DNA of 64,000 bases from Methanoculleus chikugoensis (GCF_019669965.1 NZ_AP019781.1:1116001-1180000), one strand, 5' to 3'; numbered from the stretch's first letter, positions 17,780 through 26,501 are shown. Notes: generated from the sequence alone by a model not told the origin. Numbers and translations are program-made.

Positions 17780-18301
17780 TTACACCCAGTGCTGCAGGGT
17801 TTCCCGGATATCGTGCTCGAGTGCGTTCGTCTGTTCACCGGAGAGATGCCCCGATGGGTGGGCGATGCCGACCACCGTCTCTCCGCGGTAGGAAAAACCA
17901 AGGAGTTCCGCTCCTTCCTCGTCGTGCAATCTTCCCTGTGCGTAGAGATGACTGTACCGTGCGGCCTCGTCCTCGCTGCCGGACTTCGTCGAGCCGATCA
18001 GCAGACCGTCTGCGGTCGCCAGCGTCAGGGATGCAAGACTGTATTTCTCGCTGATTGCACCGAGCGTCTCCTCAAGGCTTCCCATCTTCGCGGGCTCGAT
18101 CGGCTTCGAGGGAGGCGTGGAGACTGGCTCGGCGAGATCCGGACCCCGGGGCGTCCCCGGCGTTACTGAAACCTGGGGAGAACCCTGCCCTTTGATTGCC
18201 CGGGATAACTCCGCAAGGTAGTACGTAATGCCAGTAAAACCGGCTACCGTTATTATCGTGAGGAGGATGAGGAAAAACTGGATAGTGCCTGTTGAATCCA
18301 T
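17780..18301 (-). CDS. Membrane-anchored roadblock-like protein
   Basis: 173 residues. One N-terminal transmembrane helix (IQFFLILLTIITVAGFTGIT, residues about 8-27), a proline-rich linker (about 40-70), then a domain (LEETLGAISEKYSLASLTLATADGLLIGSTKSG...LLGFSYRGETVVGIAHPSG) with the secondary-structure pattern of roadblock/LC7 proteins. It would hang in the cytoplasm from the membrane. It lies between the DUF2226-like gene and minD in one operon, so it is a plausible membrane anchor for the roadblock proteins of the neighbouring hydrogenase operon. The domain call is by pattern only. Confidence 0.7.
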   Translation of the reverse strand: MDSTGTIQFFLILLTIITVAGFTGITYYLAELSRAIKGQGSPQVSVTPGTPRGPDLAEPVSTPPSKPIEPAKMGSLEETLGAISEKYSLASLTLATADGLLIGSTKSGSEDEAARYSHLYAQGRLHDEEGAELLGFSYRGETVVGIAHPSGHLSGEQTNALEHDIRETLQHWV

Positions 18302-18322
18302 TCTGTTACCAGCTCCTGAAGT

Positions 18323-18955
18323 TTAGGTCTCTTTGTCCTTGATGAGGTGGTCGAGGTGGATCTTCTTGAGCATGTCTTTGCAGTTCAGTTTGAAACTGCC
18401 GACCAGTTGCTCGACGTCCATCTCTTCCATGTTCTGGACGAGCGCATCGATCTCGTCACCTCCCGATTGAGACGCCTCGGCCGTCTCCTGTGCGGGTTTC
18501 ACTCCCGGCATGGGAATATGATGCACCTCTGCGGTCGGTTTCGGACGACGCCTGGATGAAGAGACCGCACCGACACCCTTCGGTCCGGCAGGTGGCGTTG
18601 CTCCTCCCGGAGCACCTCTCCCCGCCGACGGCCGGCCGGATCTCCCGGGCGTCCCTATCGTAAACGGGGAATTGAACTCCAGAGCGAGCCGTACCTGTTC
18701 GGGCGTCAGAAGGTTCAGTTCTGCCGCCACCTCGTCTTCTCCGCCATCTAACACCGTGTCCAGTGCGTGCTGCCCTTTCATGCCCCCATATTCGGCAAGC
18801 ACAACCTCACCGTCGTTCAGCACAAGGATAACGCTCTCGCTACCCAGAACAATTGTGCAGATCCCGGTGAACCGTTCTGCGTTAATCTCATTTGTCAGGG
18901 CGCGGGTTGTCGTGGATTTGATTAGACGATGGAACCGGCCGCGTGGCAGTTGCAT
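18323..18955 (-). CDS. DUF2226-like protein
   Basis: 210 residues. The N-terminal ~95 residues (MQLPRGRFHRLI...FTGICTIVLGSESVILVLNDGEVVLAEYGGMKGQHALDTVL) resemble the archaeal DUF2226 family; the middle (about 100-150) is a low-complexity Pro/Gly/Arg linker; the C-terminus (DIDALVQNMEEMDVEQLVGSF-like, KDMLKKIHLDHLIKD) is helical. No function is known. It heads the operon that continues into the membrane roadblock-like gene and minD, and its N-terminal domain recurs in the last gene of the hydrogenase operon, linking the two operons. Confidence 0.75.
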   Translation of the reverse strand: MQLPRGRFHRLIKSTTTRALTNEINAERFTGICTIVLGSESVILVLNDGEVVLAEYGGMKGQHALDTVLDGGEDEVAAELNLLTPEQVRLALEFNSPFTIGTPGRSGRPSAGRGAPGGATPPAGPKGVGAVSSSRRRPKPTAEVHHIPMPGVKPAQETAEASQSGGDEIDALVQNMEEMDVEQLVGSFKLNCKDMLKKIHLDHLIKDKET

Positions 18956-18976
18956 TCAGAGACTTTTAGCTCAGTG

Positions 18977-19008
18977 GTATATGATAAATCTTGTTATTTA
19001 TATCCACA
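18977..19008 (-). promoter_or_regulatory. Promoter of the DUF2226-roadblock-minD operon
   Basis: Read leftward, GGATATAAATAACA (about 18993-19006) is a good archaeal TATA box, with a second AT-rich stretch at 18977-18990. Transcription would start near 18973, about 18 bases before the ATG at 18955. Confidence 0.55.
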
Positions 19009-19056
19009 CGAAGGGGAGTCGATACGCAGTAATTCAGGTGGTATGGTGACGCCTAT

Positions 19057-19533
19057 CTATGATCTGCTCTCCTGATCACCGGTCCACTCCCTGAGGATGG
19101 TGAGGATCTTCTGCTCGGCAATCTGGATCCCCTCTACAACCTCCGGATCGATATCCCTGCTGAATGCCTGGATCTCGCCTACTTCAATCCCGACGGTCAC
19201 GATCTCTCCGGCATACCCGAGTTCCCGGGCAAGCGTCACCACCTCGCCGATCCCGATGTCGTGGAGCGCGTATACCGGGATATCCCACGACGGCGGGACT
19301 TCAAATGTACGGACTTCTCCGATGCGGTCGCCGATACCCACCATCGCATCGACGATAACCACCTGTTCGTAACCTTCCATCAGCGGGATCAGACCAAACC
19401 CGCCGGTGCCGCCGTCGATCGCATCCACACCGGGCAATCTCCCGTCGAAGAGGTGCATCACCGAGATCCCTGCCCCGTCGTTCCCCATGAGGGGGTTTCC
19501 GCACCCGATGATACATACCCGGCTCTTCTGCAT
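19057..19533 (-). CDS. Hydrogenase maturation protease (HycI/HyaD family)
   Basis: Endopeptidase that removes the C-terminal peptide of a NiFe hydrogenase large subunit after nickel insertion. 158 residues. It starts MQKSRVCIIGCGNPLMGNDGAG, with the conserved GxGNPLxxDDG-type motif (here GNDG, Asp kept), and has VVIVDAMVGIG and YALHDIGIGE, where the second Asp and the His sit that bind nickel. Its likely target is the large subunit at 13554-14921. The ATG at 19533 is chosen because this N-terminus is fixed in the family. Confidence 0.92.
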   Translation of the reverse strand: MQKSRVCIIGCGNPLMGNDGAGISVMHLFDGRLPGVDAIDGGTGGFGLIPLMEGYEQVVIVDAMVGIGDRIGEVRTFEVPPSWDIPVYALHDIGIGEVVTLARELGYAGEIVTVGIEVGEIQAFSRDIDPEVVEGIQIAEQKILTILREWTGDQESRS

Positions 19534-19620
19534 GTTACCTTCCCTACCGATTATATCCGTCAAGGTACAAAATGGTACTGAAAATTCCCCGACCGTGAAC
19601 TGCCGTTCCGGGAGCGGGAT

Positions 19621-20424
19621 GTGAGGCGCATGATCCACATCGTACCAAAACCGACCGATACGCCGGACGACAACTCGACCGGCGCTGTTATGCGTGAACT
19701 GGAGAGAGCCGATGCCCGATACGGGGTTCTCGATCTCGGCGCAGTCAACTCCCTCGACTCCGGGCTTGAGAACGAACTCATATGGGTCTGCGGTATCCGG
19801 CAGGACGGGCACCAGTTCGAGACCTTAAACGTGCTCTCGCTCAATAACCGGGTGATCAACACGCCCGAAAGTATCGTTGCCTGTGCATCCAAGGTGATGA
19901 CGACGGCACTCCTCCTCGCAAACAATGTGAGGACGCCCGAGACGGTCTACACGCAGTCCGAGGGGCAGGCGCGGCAATTCCTCCAGCGGCACGGGAAAAT
20001 TGTCTACAAACCGCTCTATGGGTATGACGGAAACGGTATCCGGCTCGTGACGGGGCCCGGTGAACTCGGGCCGGGGCCCTGGTACCTGCAGGAGTACGTG
20101 AAGAACGACCGGGACTTCCGCGTCTTCGTCCTCGGCGGCGAGGCCGTCGGTGCGATAGCCCGGGTCTCCGATACCCTGATGCACAACATCCACCAGGGCG
20201 GGATCGGGATGCCGGTCGCGATCGACGAGGAGATGCGCGCCACTGCCGAGGCGGCGGCGGCGGCGATCGGGATCGACTACTGCGGGGTCGATCTCCTCCT
20301 CGATCGCGAGGGGTACACCGTCCTCGAGGTGAACGGGACGCCGAACTGGCACTGCATGGCGGCGCCCATCCCGAAACTGCTCGCCCGATACCTCATCGAG
20401 CGCGAGCGCGAGATGCGTGCCTGA
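19621..20424 (+). CDS. RimK-type ATP-grasp glutamate ligase (MptN/CofF-like)
   Basis: ATP-grasp amide ligase of the RimK group, 267 residues. ATP-binding signatures are KPLYGYDGNGIRLV, WYLQEYVKNDRDFRVFVLGG and CGVDLLLDREGYTVLEVNGTPNW (metal-binding Glu/Asn). In methanogens this group adds glutamate to tetrahydromethanopterin (MptN) or F420 (CofF); I cannot tell which from the sequence alone. I chose the GTG at 19621, which has GGGAG about eight bases upstream; an ATG at 19630 is the alternative. It is divergent from the hydrogenase protease gene. Confidence 0.8.
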   Translation: MRRMIHIVPKPTDTPDDNSTGAVMRELERADARYGVLDLGAVNSLDSGLENELIWVCGIRQDGHQFETLNVLSLNNRVINTPESIVACASKVMTTALLLANNVRTPETVYTQSEGQARQFLQRHGKIVYKPLYGYDGNGIRLVTGPGELGPGPWYLQEYVKNDRDFRVFVLGGEAVGAIARVSDTLMHNIHQGGIGMPVAIDEEMRATAEAAAAAIGIDYCGVDLLLDREGYTVLEVNGTPNWHCMAAPIPKLLARYLIEREREMRA

Positions 20425-20469
20425 AGGAGAGGGGCGGGGGCAGGGGGCCTCCGGCCCTGCATAACATTC

Positions 20470-20754
20470 TTATTGGAGATATTCTATCTCTTTCAAGGTC
20501 TTCTCGGCAAGTTCCTTCATCCGGGCGGAGATCCGGCCGGATGACGAGAACTCCACGTCCTTCATGGCGTTCGCAAGTTCCGTGCCGAGCACGAATATCG
20601 CATACTTATGTTCCATCTTGCTCTTATGCACCTGAGAAGGGTCTATCTTCAACGCGTAATATTGGGAAAATTTCAACTCCGGGTTCTGCAACTCAAAAAA
20701 GTCTTTAATCTCAGTAAGAATCCCATGTAAGGCTATCAACTCTTCCTTGTGCAT
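20470..20754 (-). CDS. UPF0058 family protein
   Basis: 94-residue helical protein of the archaeal UPF0058 family (MHKEELIALHGILTEIKDFFE...YYALKIDPSQVHKSKMEHKYAIFVLGTELANAM). Function unknown; the family is widespread in Euryarchaeota. ATG 20754 has a GGGAGAG ribosome binding site. The stop is 45 bases from the end of the convergent ATP-grasp gene. Confidence 0.9.
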   Translation of the reverse strand: MHKEELIALHGILTEIKDFFELQNPELKFSQYYALKIDPSQVHKSKMEHKYAIFVLGTELANAMKDVEFSSSGRISARMKELAEKTLKEIEYLQ

Positions 20755-20779
20755 ATTCTCTCCCAGAGATAAAAATGGT

Positions 20780-20800
20780 GGATATAAATATATATAAATT
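20780..20800 (-). promoter_or_regulatory. TATA-type promoter of the UPF0058 gene
   Basis: The run GATATAAATATATATAAATT at 20781-20800, read leftward, provides a strong TATA box centred about 35 bases before the ATG at 20754, giving a leader of about ten bases that carries the ribosome binding site. Confidence 0.6.
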
Positions 20801-20817
20801 TGCACCGGGGATAACCG

Positions 20818-22032
20818 TCACCCTATCTTTATGAGTCTTATGGAGAGCGGGCGCTTTATTATCCCCTTAAAGTCCCGGGCAGCCACGAACTCGAGGTCCC
20901 TCCCCCCCAGCTGATCGAGGAGTTTCTGGTCGATGATACGATCGACGACAACCCCCTCGACATCGCCGTTCAGGTTCTGGAGTGCGCCTTCGACATCGGT
21001 TGCGTTGGATTCCAGGAGGACGGTGTAGTCCGGTGAGAGGAACCGCGCAATCTTTTTGTCCCGGACGTCGGCCATATGTTCCCCGAGCGTCGAGGGGGGC
21101 TTTGGGCCCCATTCACGGCGCGGCGACTGCTCGTTCTCGTCCGCATCGGTGGGAGCCCGAATCCCGGCGCGGGCTGCGCGTGCAGCCCCCTCGTTCTTCT
21201 CGTCGGCGGGAGGCTGGTCGATAACCCCCACTGCGGGCACCTTGTTCCGGAGCGCCTTGACGATCTCTTTGCGGCTCATCTCCTCGACGCTCTTTCCGCG
21301 GGGACTGTAGGCCACAAAGTCGATCTCGGCGACCTGGAGGAGCTCGCGAAGGATCAGTTCTCCGCCCCGGTCGCCGTCGAGCAGGGTCGTCACGGTCTTC
21401 TGCGAACAGAGATCGACGATGATGCGTGGGACGTTGGTTCCTTCGACCGCAACGGCGTTCTTGATCCCGCAACGGAGCAGGTTGATGACGTCGGCCCGCC
21501 CCTCGACGAGGATGATGGCGTCGGAGTCCATGACGTTCGGCCCCGCGTGCACCTTCTCTTCGCCGAGGTACTCGAGTTTCTCGATCCTGATGGTCTCCCT
21601 GACCTCGTCGAGGAGTTCGTCGCTGTTGATGGAGCCCTCGTCGAAGTCTTCGAGGAGGAGTTCTTTGGCGCGCTCGACGATCCTGCGCCGCTTGGTCACC
21701 CGGATATCCTCGATCCGGTCGACCTTCACGTGCGCCGTGCACGGCCCGACCCGGTCGATCGTCTCGAGCGACGAGGCGAGGAGCGCGGTCTCAGCCCGGT
21801 CGAGTGAAGACGAGATGAGTATCTCGCCTTTTGTCTCTCCTCGTTTCGTGGTGATCTGAACATCGATCCGGCCGACGCGGCCGGTTCTCTGTAAGTCGCG
21901 CAGGTCGAGGTCTTCGCCGAGCAACCCCTCGGTCTGGCCGAAGATGGCGCCCACTACGTCGGGTTTATCTACCACCCCCTCGATCTGCAGGATAAGATGA
22001 ATAAGATACTTTGTGGTATCCGGTGAGTACAT
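20818..22032 (-). CDS. dnaG: Archaeal DnaG-type primase / exosome-associated DnaG
   Basis: 404 residues. Toprim domain in the middle: AIILVEGRADVINLLRCGIKNAVAVEG and TTLLDGDRGGELILRELL supply the acidic metal-binding residues. Archaeal DnaG has weak primase activity in vitro and is known as a subunit of the RNA exosome. The N-terminal MYSPDTTKYLIHLILQIEGVVDKPDVVGAIFGQTEGLLG is the archaeal signature. A charged linker (about residues 290-325) separates the Toprim domain from the C-terminal exosome-binding part. ATG 22032 has an excellent GGAGG ribosome binding site. Confidence 0.96.
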   Translation of the reverse strand: MYSPDTTKYLIHLILQIEGVVDKPDVVGAIFGQTEGLLGEDLDLRDLQRTGRVGRIDVQITTKRGETKGEILISSSLDRAETALLASSLETIDRVGPCTAHVKVDRIEDIRVTKRRRIVERAKELLLEDFDEGSINSDELLDEVRETIRIEKLEYLGEEKVHAGPNVMDSDAIILVEGRADVINLLRCGIKNAVAVEGTNVPRIIVDLCSQKTVTTLLDGDRGGELILRELLQVAEIDFVAYSPRGKSVEEMSRKEIVKALRNKVPAVGVIDQPPADEKNEGAARAARAGIRAPTDADENEQSPRREWGPKPPSTLGEHMADVRDKKIARFLSPDYTVLLESNATDVEGALQNLNGDVEGVVVDRIIDQKLLDQLGGRDLEFVAARDFKGIIKRPLSIRLIKIG

Positions 22033-22289
22033 GGAGTCTTGCCTCCTTTTGTATGGATAAGCCTGATGCCGTACCCGCATGGGTTTTGATCTGCGCGGAC
22101 GTACGGGTTAATCATATATCTAGGGTGCAATTACTTAAATCAGATGGCGAGTTCGGCGCAAGTTTTTTTAAAAGATGAATCCCGGGCTATGCCCCTGATG
22201 GAGAGCATTTTTCCACGTCGTTCTGTATCGCTCGTTCACGGCAAAAGCCGTTCTGTCCCGGGTATCCCGCTTTTCCTGTCCGCACCGGG

Positions 22290-22607
22290 TCAGGTCCCGG
22301 CGGTCTCCAGGCACGCGAGAGCATGAGATCTCGATACGCCGGCGATTGCCACGGTCTTCGAGGAAGACGTGTGTCCGGCGATGATGGTCACGTCGGCGCG
22401 GGAGACGCCGAATATCTCCGCGAGGAGGTCGGTGATAGCGCGGTTCGCTTTCCCGCCGACGGCGGGGGCCGTTATCTGGCACTTGATGCTTTTGCGCCAC
22501 TCGTTGTAGCCGGCAGGAAACGCCGATCGTTTTGCACCCGCCGTGACATCGAGCGTGATCGTCACCCCGTGCGGGGTCTCGGCGACGGCATCGACGTAGG
22601 TCTCCAT
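22290..22607 (-). CDS. DUF167 (YggU-like) protein
   Basis: 105-residue member of the DUF167/YggU family, with the typical VTAGAKRSAFPAGYNEWRKSIKCQITAPAVGGKANRAITDLLAEIFGV core. Function unknown. The expected length and both conserved blocks are present, so the gene is intact. It stands alone between dnaG and pyrC with about 200 non-coding bases on each side. Confidence 0.88.
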   Translation of the reverse strand: METYVDAVAETPHGVTITLDVTAGAKRSAFPAGYNEWRKSIKCQITAPAVGGKANRAITDLLAEIFGVSRADVTIIAGHTSSSKTVAIAGVSRSHALACLETAGT

Positions 22608-22803
22608 GAGAAAAGTCCTCTCGAAGGGATGTCGCCCGACACTAACGATCGGTGTTCACAGGCGGCTTTTGCCGTTCCTCACCCGATCGAACCCATATGC
22701 CGGGCGTGCCTGTCGCGCACCTGGGTTGTCCCGCGGATCATGTCCGGGCGTCTCGCCAGATGATCACCCGGGGACCTATAAGGTGCGCTTTATCGGCCTT
22801 GTA

Positions 22804-24066
22804 TTATTTATTCTGCAAAGATAAATATCCTTGCCCGGGATACCACGCTGCACAGGCTTCCCGGAGATCGCCGTGGGCGTAGGCCCGCGTTCCCCCGACG
22901 ACCACCTTTTGTGGGAAGATCGCGTCGAGCCCTTCGAACGGCGACCAGCCGCACTTTGCGTGGAGGTGGGAGGCGTCGATCCGGGTGATCTCGTCCGGGT
23001 AGAGGGCGTAGTCCGCCCGGTCGCCCGGCTCGAATCCCGCGCGCGGGATGCCGAGGATGGCTGCGGGTCTCCACGACGTCTTCTCGATAACCGAGGCAAG
23101 GGTGATCCGGCCTTGCTGCACCGCCGCCATCAGGAGCGGCACCATCGTCTCGACCCCGGGGATGCCGGAGGGCGCGGTCTCGAAGGGCACCCCCTTCTCT
23201 TGAAACGTGTGCGGGGCGTGGTCCGAGGCGACGACGTCTATCCTGTCCCAGCACGACCATAGATTGCGCCGGGTCACCTCGTCCCGGAGGGGGGGGTTCA
23301 CCCGTGCTCTGGTCTCGTCCGGATCGAAGTTCTCACGCGAGAGGAAGAGGTGGTGCGGCGTCACCTCCACCGTGCCGCGCGCGGCCCTGACTGAGGCGGC
23401 GGTGCTGAGGTGGCAGAAGTGGAGCCGCAGCCCTGCCGGGGCGAGGGCCGAGATCGTCCGGACGGCCCGTGCCTCTCCTTCGCCGGACCGGGCGCGGTCG
23501 TGGTCGGCGAGCGTCGCCGGTGCCCGGCCGGAGACCTCCTCGGCGTGGACGGTCGCGACCCCCCCGAGGGCGTGGATGTTGGCAAACAACTCCTTGAGCG
23601 TCTCTTCATCGAGCCCCTCGCCGTAACTCGACGGAGCGGCGAAGGTCTCCCCGAAGGCCATCGCGCCGGCTTTCCACATCCCGTCAAGATCGGCCCCCGG
23701 CACGACGCCCGCGTTCACCGCGAACCCGCATACGGCCCGCTCCTCCGCCTCGCGGATGCGTGCCCGGAGGAGTTCGGGCGTGGTCAGGGGGGGGACTGTG
23801 TTCGGCTGGTCGACGACGACCGTCACCCCGCCGGCGACCGCGCTCGTCGTCCCCGTCCGCCAGTCTTCCTTCCCGGCCTGCATTCCTCCCCGCATGTGGA
23901 CGTGCATGTCGATCGCACCGGGGAGGCAGGTGTACCCGGTGCAGTCGATCGTCTCGTCGGCACGCACCGGCGCACCGACGTGCCGGACGATACCGCCGGC
24001 GACGACGATATCGGCGCTCCGGCCCGTCGGGAGCGTCACGTTCCGGAGCACCAGGTCGGCGTTCAT
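22804..24066 (-). CDS. pyrC: Dihydroorotase
   Basis: Zinc amidohydrolase closing the dihydroorotate ring in pyrimidine synthesis. 420 residues with the DMHVHMRG metal motif near residue 58, later histidines (ATVHAEE; LRLHFCHLST) and VVASDHAPHTFQEK, which is characteristic of class I dihydroorotases. The start ATG at 24066 overlaps the stop of the DUF2156 gene by four bases; the open frame continues far upstream, but that part belongs to the other gene's antiframe. It completes, with pyrE and UMP kinase, three pyrimidine genes in the window. Confidence 0.94.
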   Translation of the reverse strand: MNADLVLRNVTLPTGRSADIVVAGGIVRHVGAPVRADETIDCTGYTCLPGAIDMHVHMRGGMQAGKEDWRTGTTSAVAGGVTVVVDQPNTVPPLTTPELLRARIREAEERAVCGFAVNAGVVPGADLDGMWKAGAMAFGETFAAPSSYGEGLDEETLKELFANIHALGGVATVHAEEVSGRAPATLADHDRARSGEGEARAVRTISALAPAGLRLHFCHLSTAASVRAARGTVEVTPHHLFLSRENFDPDETRARVNPPLRDEVTRRNLWSCWDRIDVVASDHAPHTFQEKGVPFETAPSGIPGVETMVPLLMAAVQQGRITLASVIEKTSWRPAAILGIPRAGFEPGDRADYALYPDEITRIDASHLHAKCGWSPFEGLDAIFPQKVVVGGTRAYAHGDLREACAAWYPGQGYLSLQNK

Positions 24067-24977
24067 CGGCAGCACGCCTCCAGGTCGTCCCGGGTCACGT
24101 AGTAGACCTTGACCATGCACGCGGGATGGTAGCGCGTCTTCGACTCCCGGAGCCCGGCGACGCCCATATCGCACTCCCGGTTGACGTAGCGGTAGCGGTT
24201 CCGGAGCCCGGCCGCCGTCTCGGTCGTGATCACCTTGTAGATGCTGCGGTAGGTCTCGGGAAGGGCTTTCTCGAAGTGGACGACCGCCATCGATTCGTTG
24301 ACCGGCCCGACGATCGATATCGCCCCGATGGTGCCGCCGATCCTGACGAGCCATCCCTCGAGTTCGGTGGCGAAGAAGTTGTTCGCGGCAAAGAGGATGG
24401 CGTCTTTTTCGTAAGCAAGAAGGGGTTCGGAGTCGCAGTCCCGCCACTCGCACCAGACGACCAGGAACTCCCAGACCTCCTCGATGTTCTCCTCCGTGAT
24501 CTTCTCGACGGTATACGCGTATTCCCGCCCGAACCGGTTGACCTGGCGGCGGATGGTGGCGTAGTCCTTCCCGGCGAGTTCGGCGAGGTCTTCGGTCCGG
24601 TAGACGTAGTCGAAGAAGTCCCGGTTCTCGTGCAGCGGGAGGTCCGGGTAGGCCTCCCGGAGCCACTCCTCGTTTGCCGGGTCGAGAACCCGCAACGGTA
24701 TATCGTTCCCCTCCCGGAGTGCGAGGTCGATGACGTCCTCGAGGAGATCCGGGTTTCTCGGGCCGATCGGCATCCGGAACGCCGTCACGCCGTCGATGGT
24801 GCTCGAGAGGACGATCGAACCTTCGACCTCTACGAAGCGGTAGTCAGCGTAGTGGTTCCAGCAGACCATGTTTGCGAACGTGTTGTCGCTGTGCACCTGG
24901 GGGTACTGCCGGTAGTGCCTTGAGAAGAGGTCGCGATCGTCCAGGCTCACGGGTTTGAAGTCGGCAAATCTCAGCAT
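24063..24977 (-). CDS. DUF2156 (phosphatidylglycerol lysyltransferase C-terminal-like) acyl/aminoacyl transferase-fold protein
   Basis: 304 residues of the DUF2156 family, a double GNAT-fold domain related to the catalytic part of lysyl-phosphatidylglycerol synthases. Typical features are the N-terminal VSLDDRDLFSRHYRQYPQVHSDNTFANMVCWNH and the end block YRYVNRECDMGVAGLRESKTRYHPACMVKVYYV. No membrane segments are present, so it is a soluble stand-alone version; substrate unknown. It overlaps pyrC by four bases and follows an acetyltransferase gene by six bases, so the three are probably co-transcribed. Confidence 0.85.
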   Translation of the reverse strand: MLRFADFKPVSLDDRDLFSRHYRQYPQVHSDNTFANMVCWNHYADYRFVEVEGSIVLSSTIDGVTAFRMPIGPRNPDLLEDVIDLALREGNDIPLRVLDPANEEWLREAYPDLPLHENRDFFDYVYRTEDLAELAGKDYATIRRQVNRFGREYAYTVEKITEENIEEVWEFLVVWCEWRDCDSEPLLAYEKDAILFAANNFFATELEGWLVRIGGTIGAISIVGPVNESMAVVHFEKALPETYRSIYKVITTETAAGLRNRYRYVNRECDMGVAGLRESKTRYHPACMVKVYYVTRDDLEACCR

Positions 24978-24983
24978 GTCTCA

Positions 24984-25412
24984 TCAGTCTTGTGGATACC
25001 ACCGCATGGGTGTGTGCCCTTCCATCCTCCGGAAACCGAGCGCGGTGTAGAACGGCTCGGTTCCGGGTTCGGCGACGAGGGCGACCCAGGCGACACCTTT
25101 AGCCGTACAGTAATCGAGCAGTGCAGATAAGATCATCGTTCCGATGCCGTGGCCGCGGTACCCGGGGAGGACGACCAGGTCCTGGACGTAGCCGTCCGAG
25201 ACCCCGTCCGAGATCACCCTGCCCATGCCGACCGCTTTGCCGGTCGTCCGGTCGACGGCGACGACGAAGGCGAAACTCCCTTCGATGAGGGCGGTGAGGT
25301 CGGCAGGATCCCATCGCTCGTCCCACCAGCCGCCGGCCCGGTAGAGATCGGCGATCGTCTCAACGTCCCAGACGTTCACCAGGCGCACCTCGATGCCCGC
25401 CTCCTCCGTCAT
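24984..25412 (-). CDS. GNAT-family N-acetyltransferase
   Basis: About 142 residues with the acetyl-CoA pyrophosphate-binding loop VLPGYRGHGIGTMIL and the final strand GTEPFYTALGFRRMEG, both typical of GNAT enzymes. Substrate unknown. Three in-frame ATG codons compete (25442 region is non-ATG; 25430; 25412). I chose 25412 because GGAGAGG lies nine bases upstream; a TATA-like CATATACGATAAA at about 25449-25461 would instead fit a leaderless start at 25430. It leads the GNAT-DUF2156-pyrC unit. Confidence 0.85.
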   Translation of the reverse strand: MTEEAGIEVRLVNVWDVETIADLYRAGGWWDERWDPADLTALIEGSFAFVVAVDRTTGKAVGMGRVISDGVSDGYVQDLVVLPGYRGHGIGTMILSALLDYCTAKGVAWVALVAEPGTEPFYTALGFRRMEGHTPMRWYPQD

Positions 25413-25505
25413 CGTTTCATGCCTCTCCATAAGAGTGCTCACGGCGTTTATCGTATATGACAGGCGCGGGTCACGTCCGGGCGATGCAAAAAAATGTCGT
25501 GTCTT

Positions 25506-26501
25506 TCAGCAGACACGCGGAACCGGGTCGCCGACCGGCGGTTCGATGAACCGCTCTCCGCCGATGGCGGTGCGCATGACCACGTTCGAGCCTTCGACGA
25601 CCTCGCCGACGATCGCGGCGTCACGCCCGTAGGGGTGGCTCCGGAGCGCCGCGAGGACGGCCTCCGCATCATGGGGCGCGACCCCCATCACGACCTTGCC
25701 CTCGTTCGCCACCTCGAGGGGGTCGAGGCCGAGCATCCCGGCGGCGCTCCGGACGCTTGCCCGGAAGGGGAGAGCCTCCTCCTCGATGACGACGCCGACG
25801 CCGCTCTTTCTCGTCATCTCGTTGATGGCGTTTGCAAACCCGCCTCGTGTCGGGTCTTTCATGGCGTGGATGTCCCCGGCGGCGAGCGCCTTCTCGACGA
25901 GCGGCCAGAGGGGAGCGACGTCGGACTTGATCTGGCCGCCGAAATCGAACCCCTCGCGGTGGGCCATGATGGCGATGCCGTGGTCGCCGATGGTGCCGCT
26001 GACGATGATCGTATCTCCGGGCTGAAGGCCGTTGTCCCGCACCACCCGCTCGGCGACGCCGATGCCGGCGGTGTTGACGACGATGGTGTCGAGCGCGCTC
26101 CGCTCAAGCACCTTGGTGTCCCCCGTGACGAGGCTCGCCCCGCACTCACCGAGTGCTGCGTCCATCGACGCGACGATCCGCTCGAGGTCGGCGACCTCGA
26201 AGCCTTCGGGGATGACCATGCCGCACGAGAGCGCGATCGGCCGCCCGCCCATCATCGCGAGGTCGTTGATGGTTCCGCAGACGGCGATGCGCCCGATATC
26301 CCCTCCGGGGAAGAAGATCGGCGAGACTACGTGGTTGTCGGTCGTGAAGACGATGTTCTGACCGTTCAGTGGGATGACTGCGCCGTCGTCCAGCGATTCG
26401 AGCCCGATCCCGCCGGCGTTGTTGTGCTCGAGGTTGGTGATGACGCGCAGGAGCTCGCCCATCACTTCGCCGCCGGCACCGTGCATGAGGTTGACTTTCA
26501 T
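25506..26501 (-). CDS. hypE: Hydrogenase maturation protein HypE
   Basis: Carbamoyl dehydratase that makes the cyanide ligands of the NiFe site. 331 residues, AIR-synthase fold, with HGAGGEVMGELL at the start, TTDNHVVSPIFFPGGDIGRIAVCGTINDLAMMGG and KDPTRGGFANAINE. The protein ends in PRVC; this C-terminal cysteine is the carbamoyl/cyano carrier and is intact. The ATG at 26501 overlaps the hypA stop by four bases. hypC-hypA-hypE form one leftward unit; hypB, hypD and hypF are not in the window. Confidence 0.97.
   Translation of the reverse strand: MKVNLMHGAGGEVMGELLRVITNLEHNNAGGIGLESLDDGAVIPLNGQNIVFTTDNHVVSPIFFPGGDIGRIAVCGTINDLAMMGGRPIALSCGMVIPEGFEVADLERIVASMDAALGECGASLVTGDTKVLERSALDTIVVNTAGIGVAERVVRDNGLQPGDTIIVSGTIGDHGIAIMAHREGFDFGGQIKSDVAPLWPLVEKALAAGDIHAMKDPTRGGFANAINEMTRKSGVGVVIEEEALPFRASVRSAAGMLGLDPLEVANEGKVVMGVAPHDAEAVLAALRSHPYGRDAAIVGEVVEGSNVVMRTAIGGERFIEPPVGDPVPRVC

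Noticed and set aside
24067-24666. N-terminal extension of dihydroorotase
   Set aside because: It lies in the wrong frame of the DUF2156 gene; the MNADLVLRNV start fits the family.
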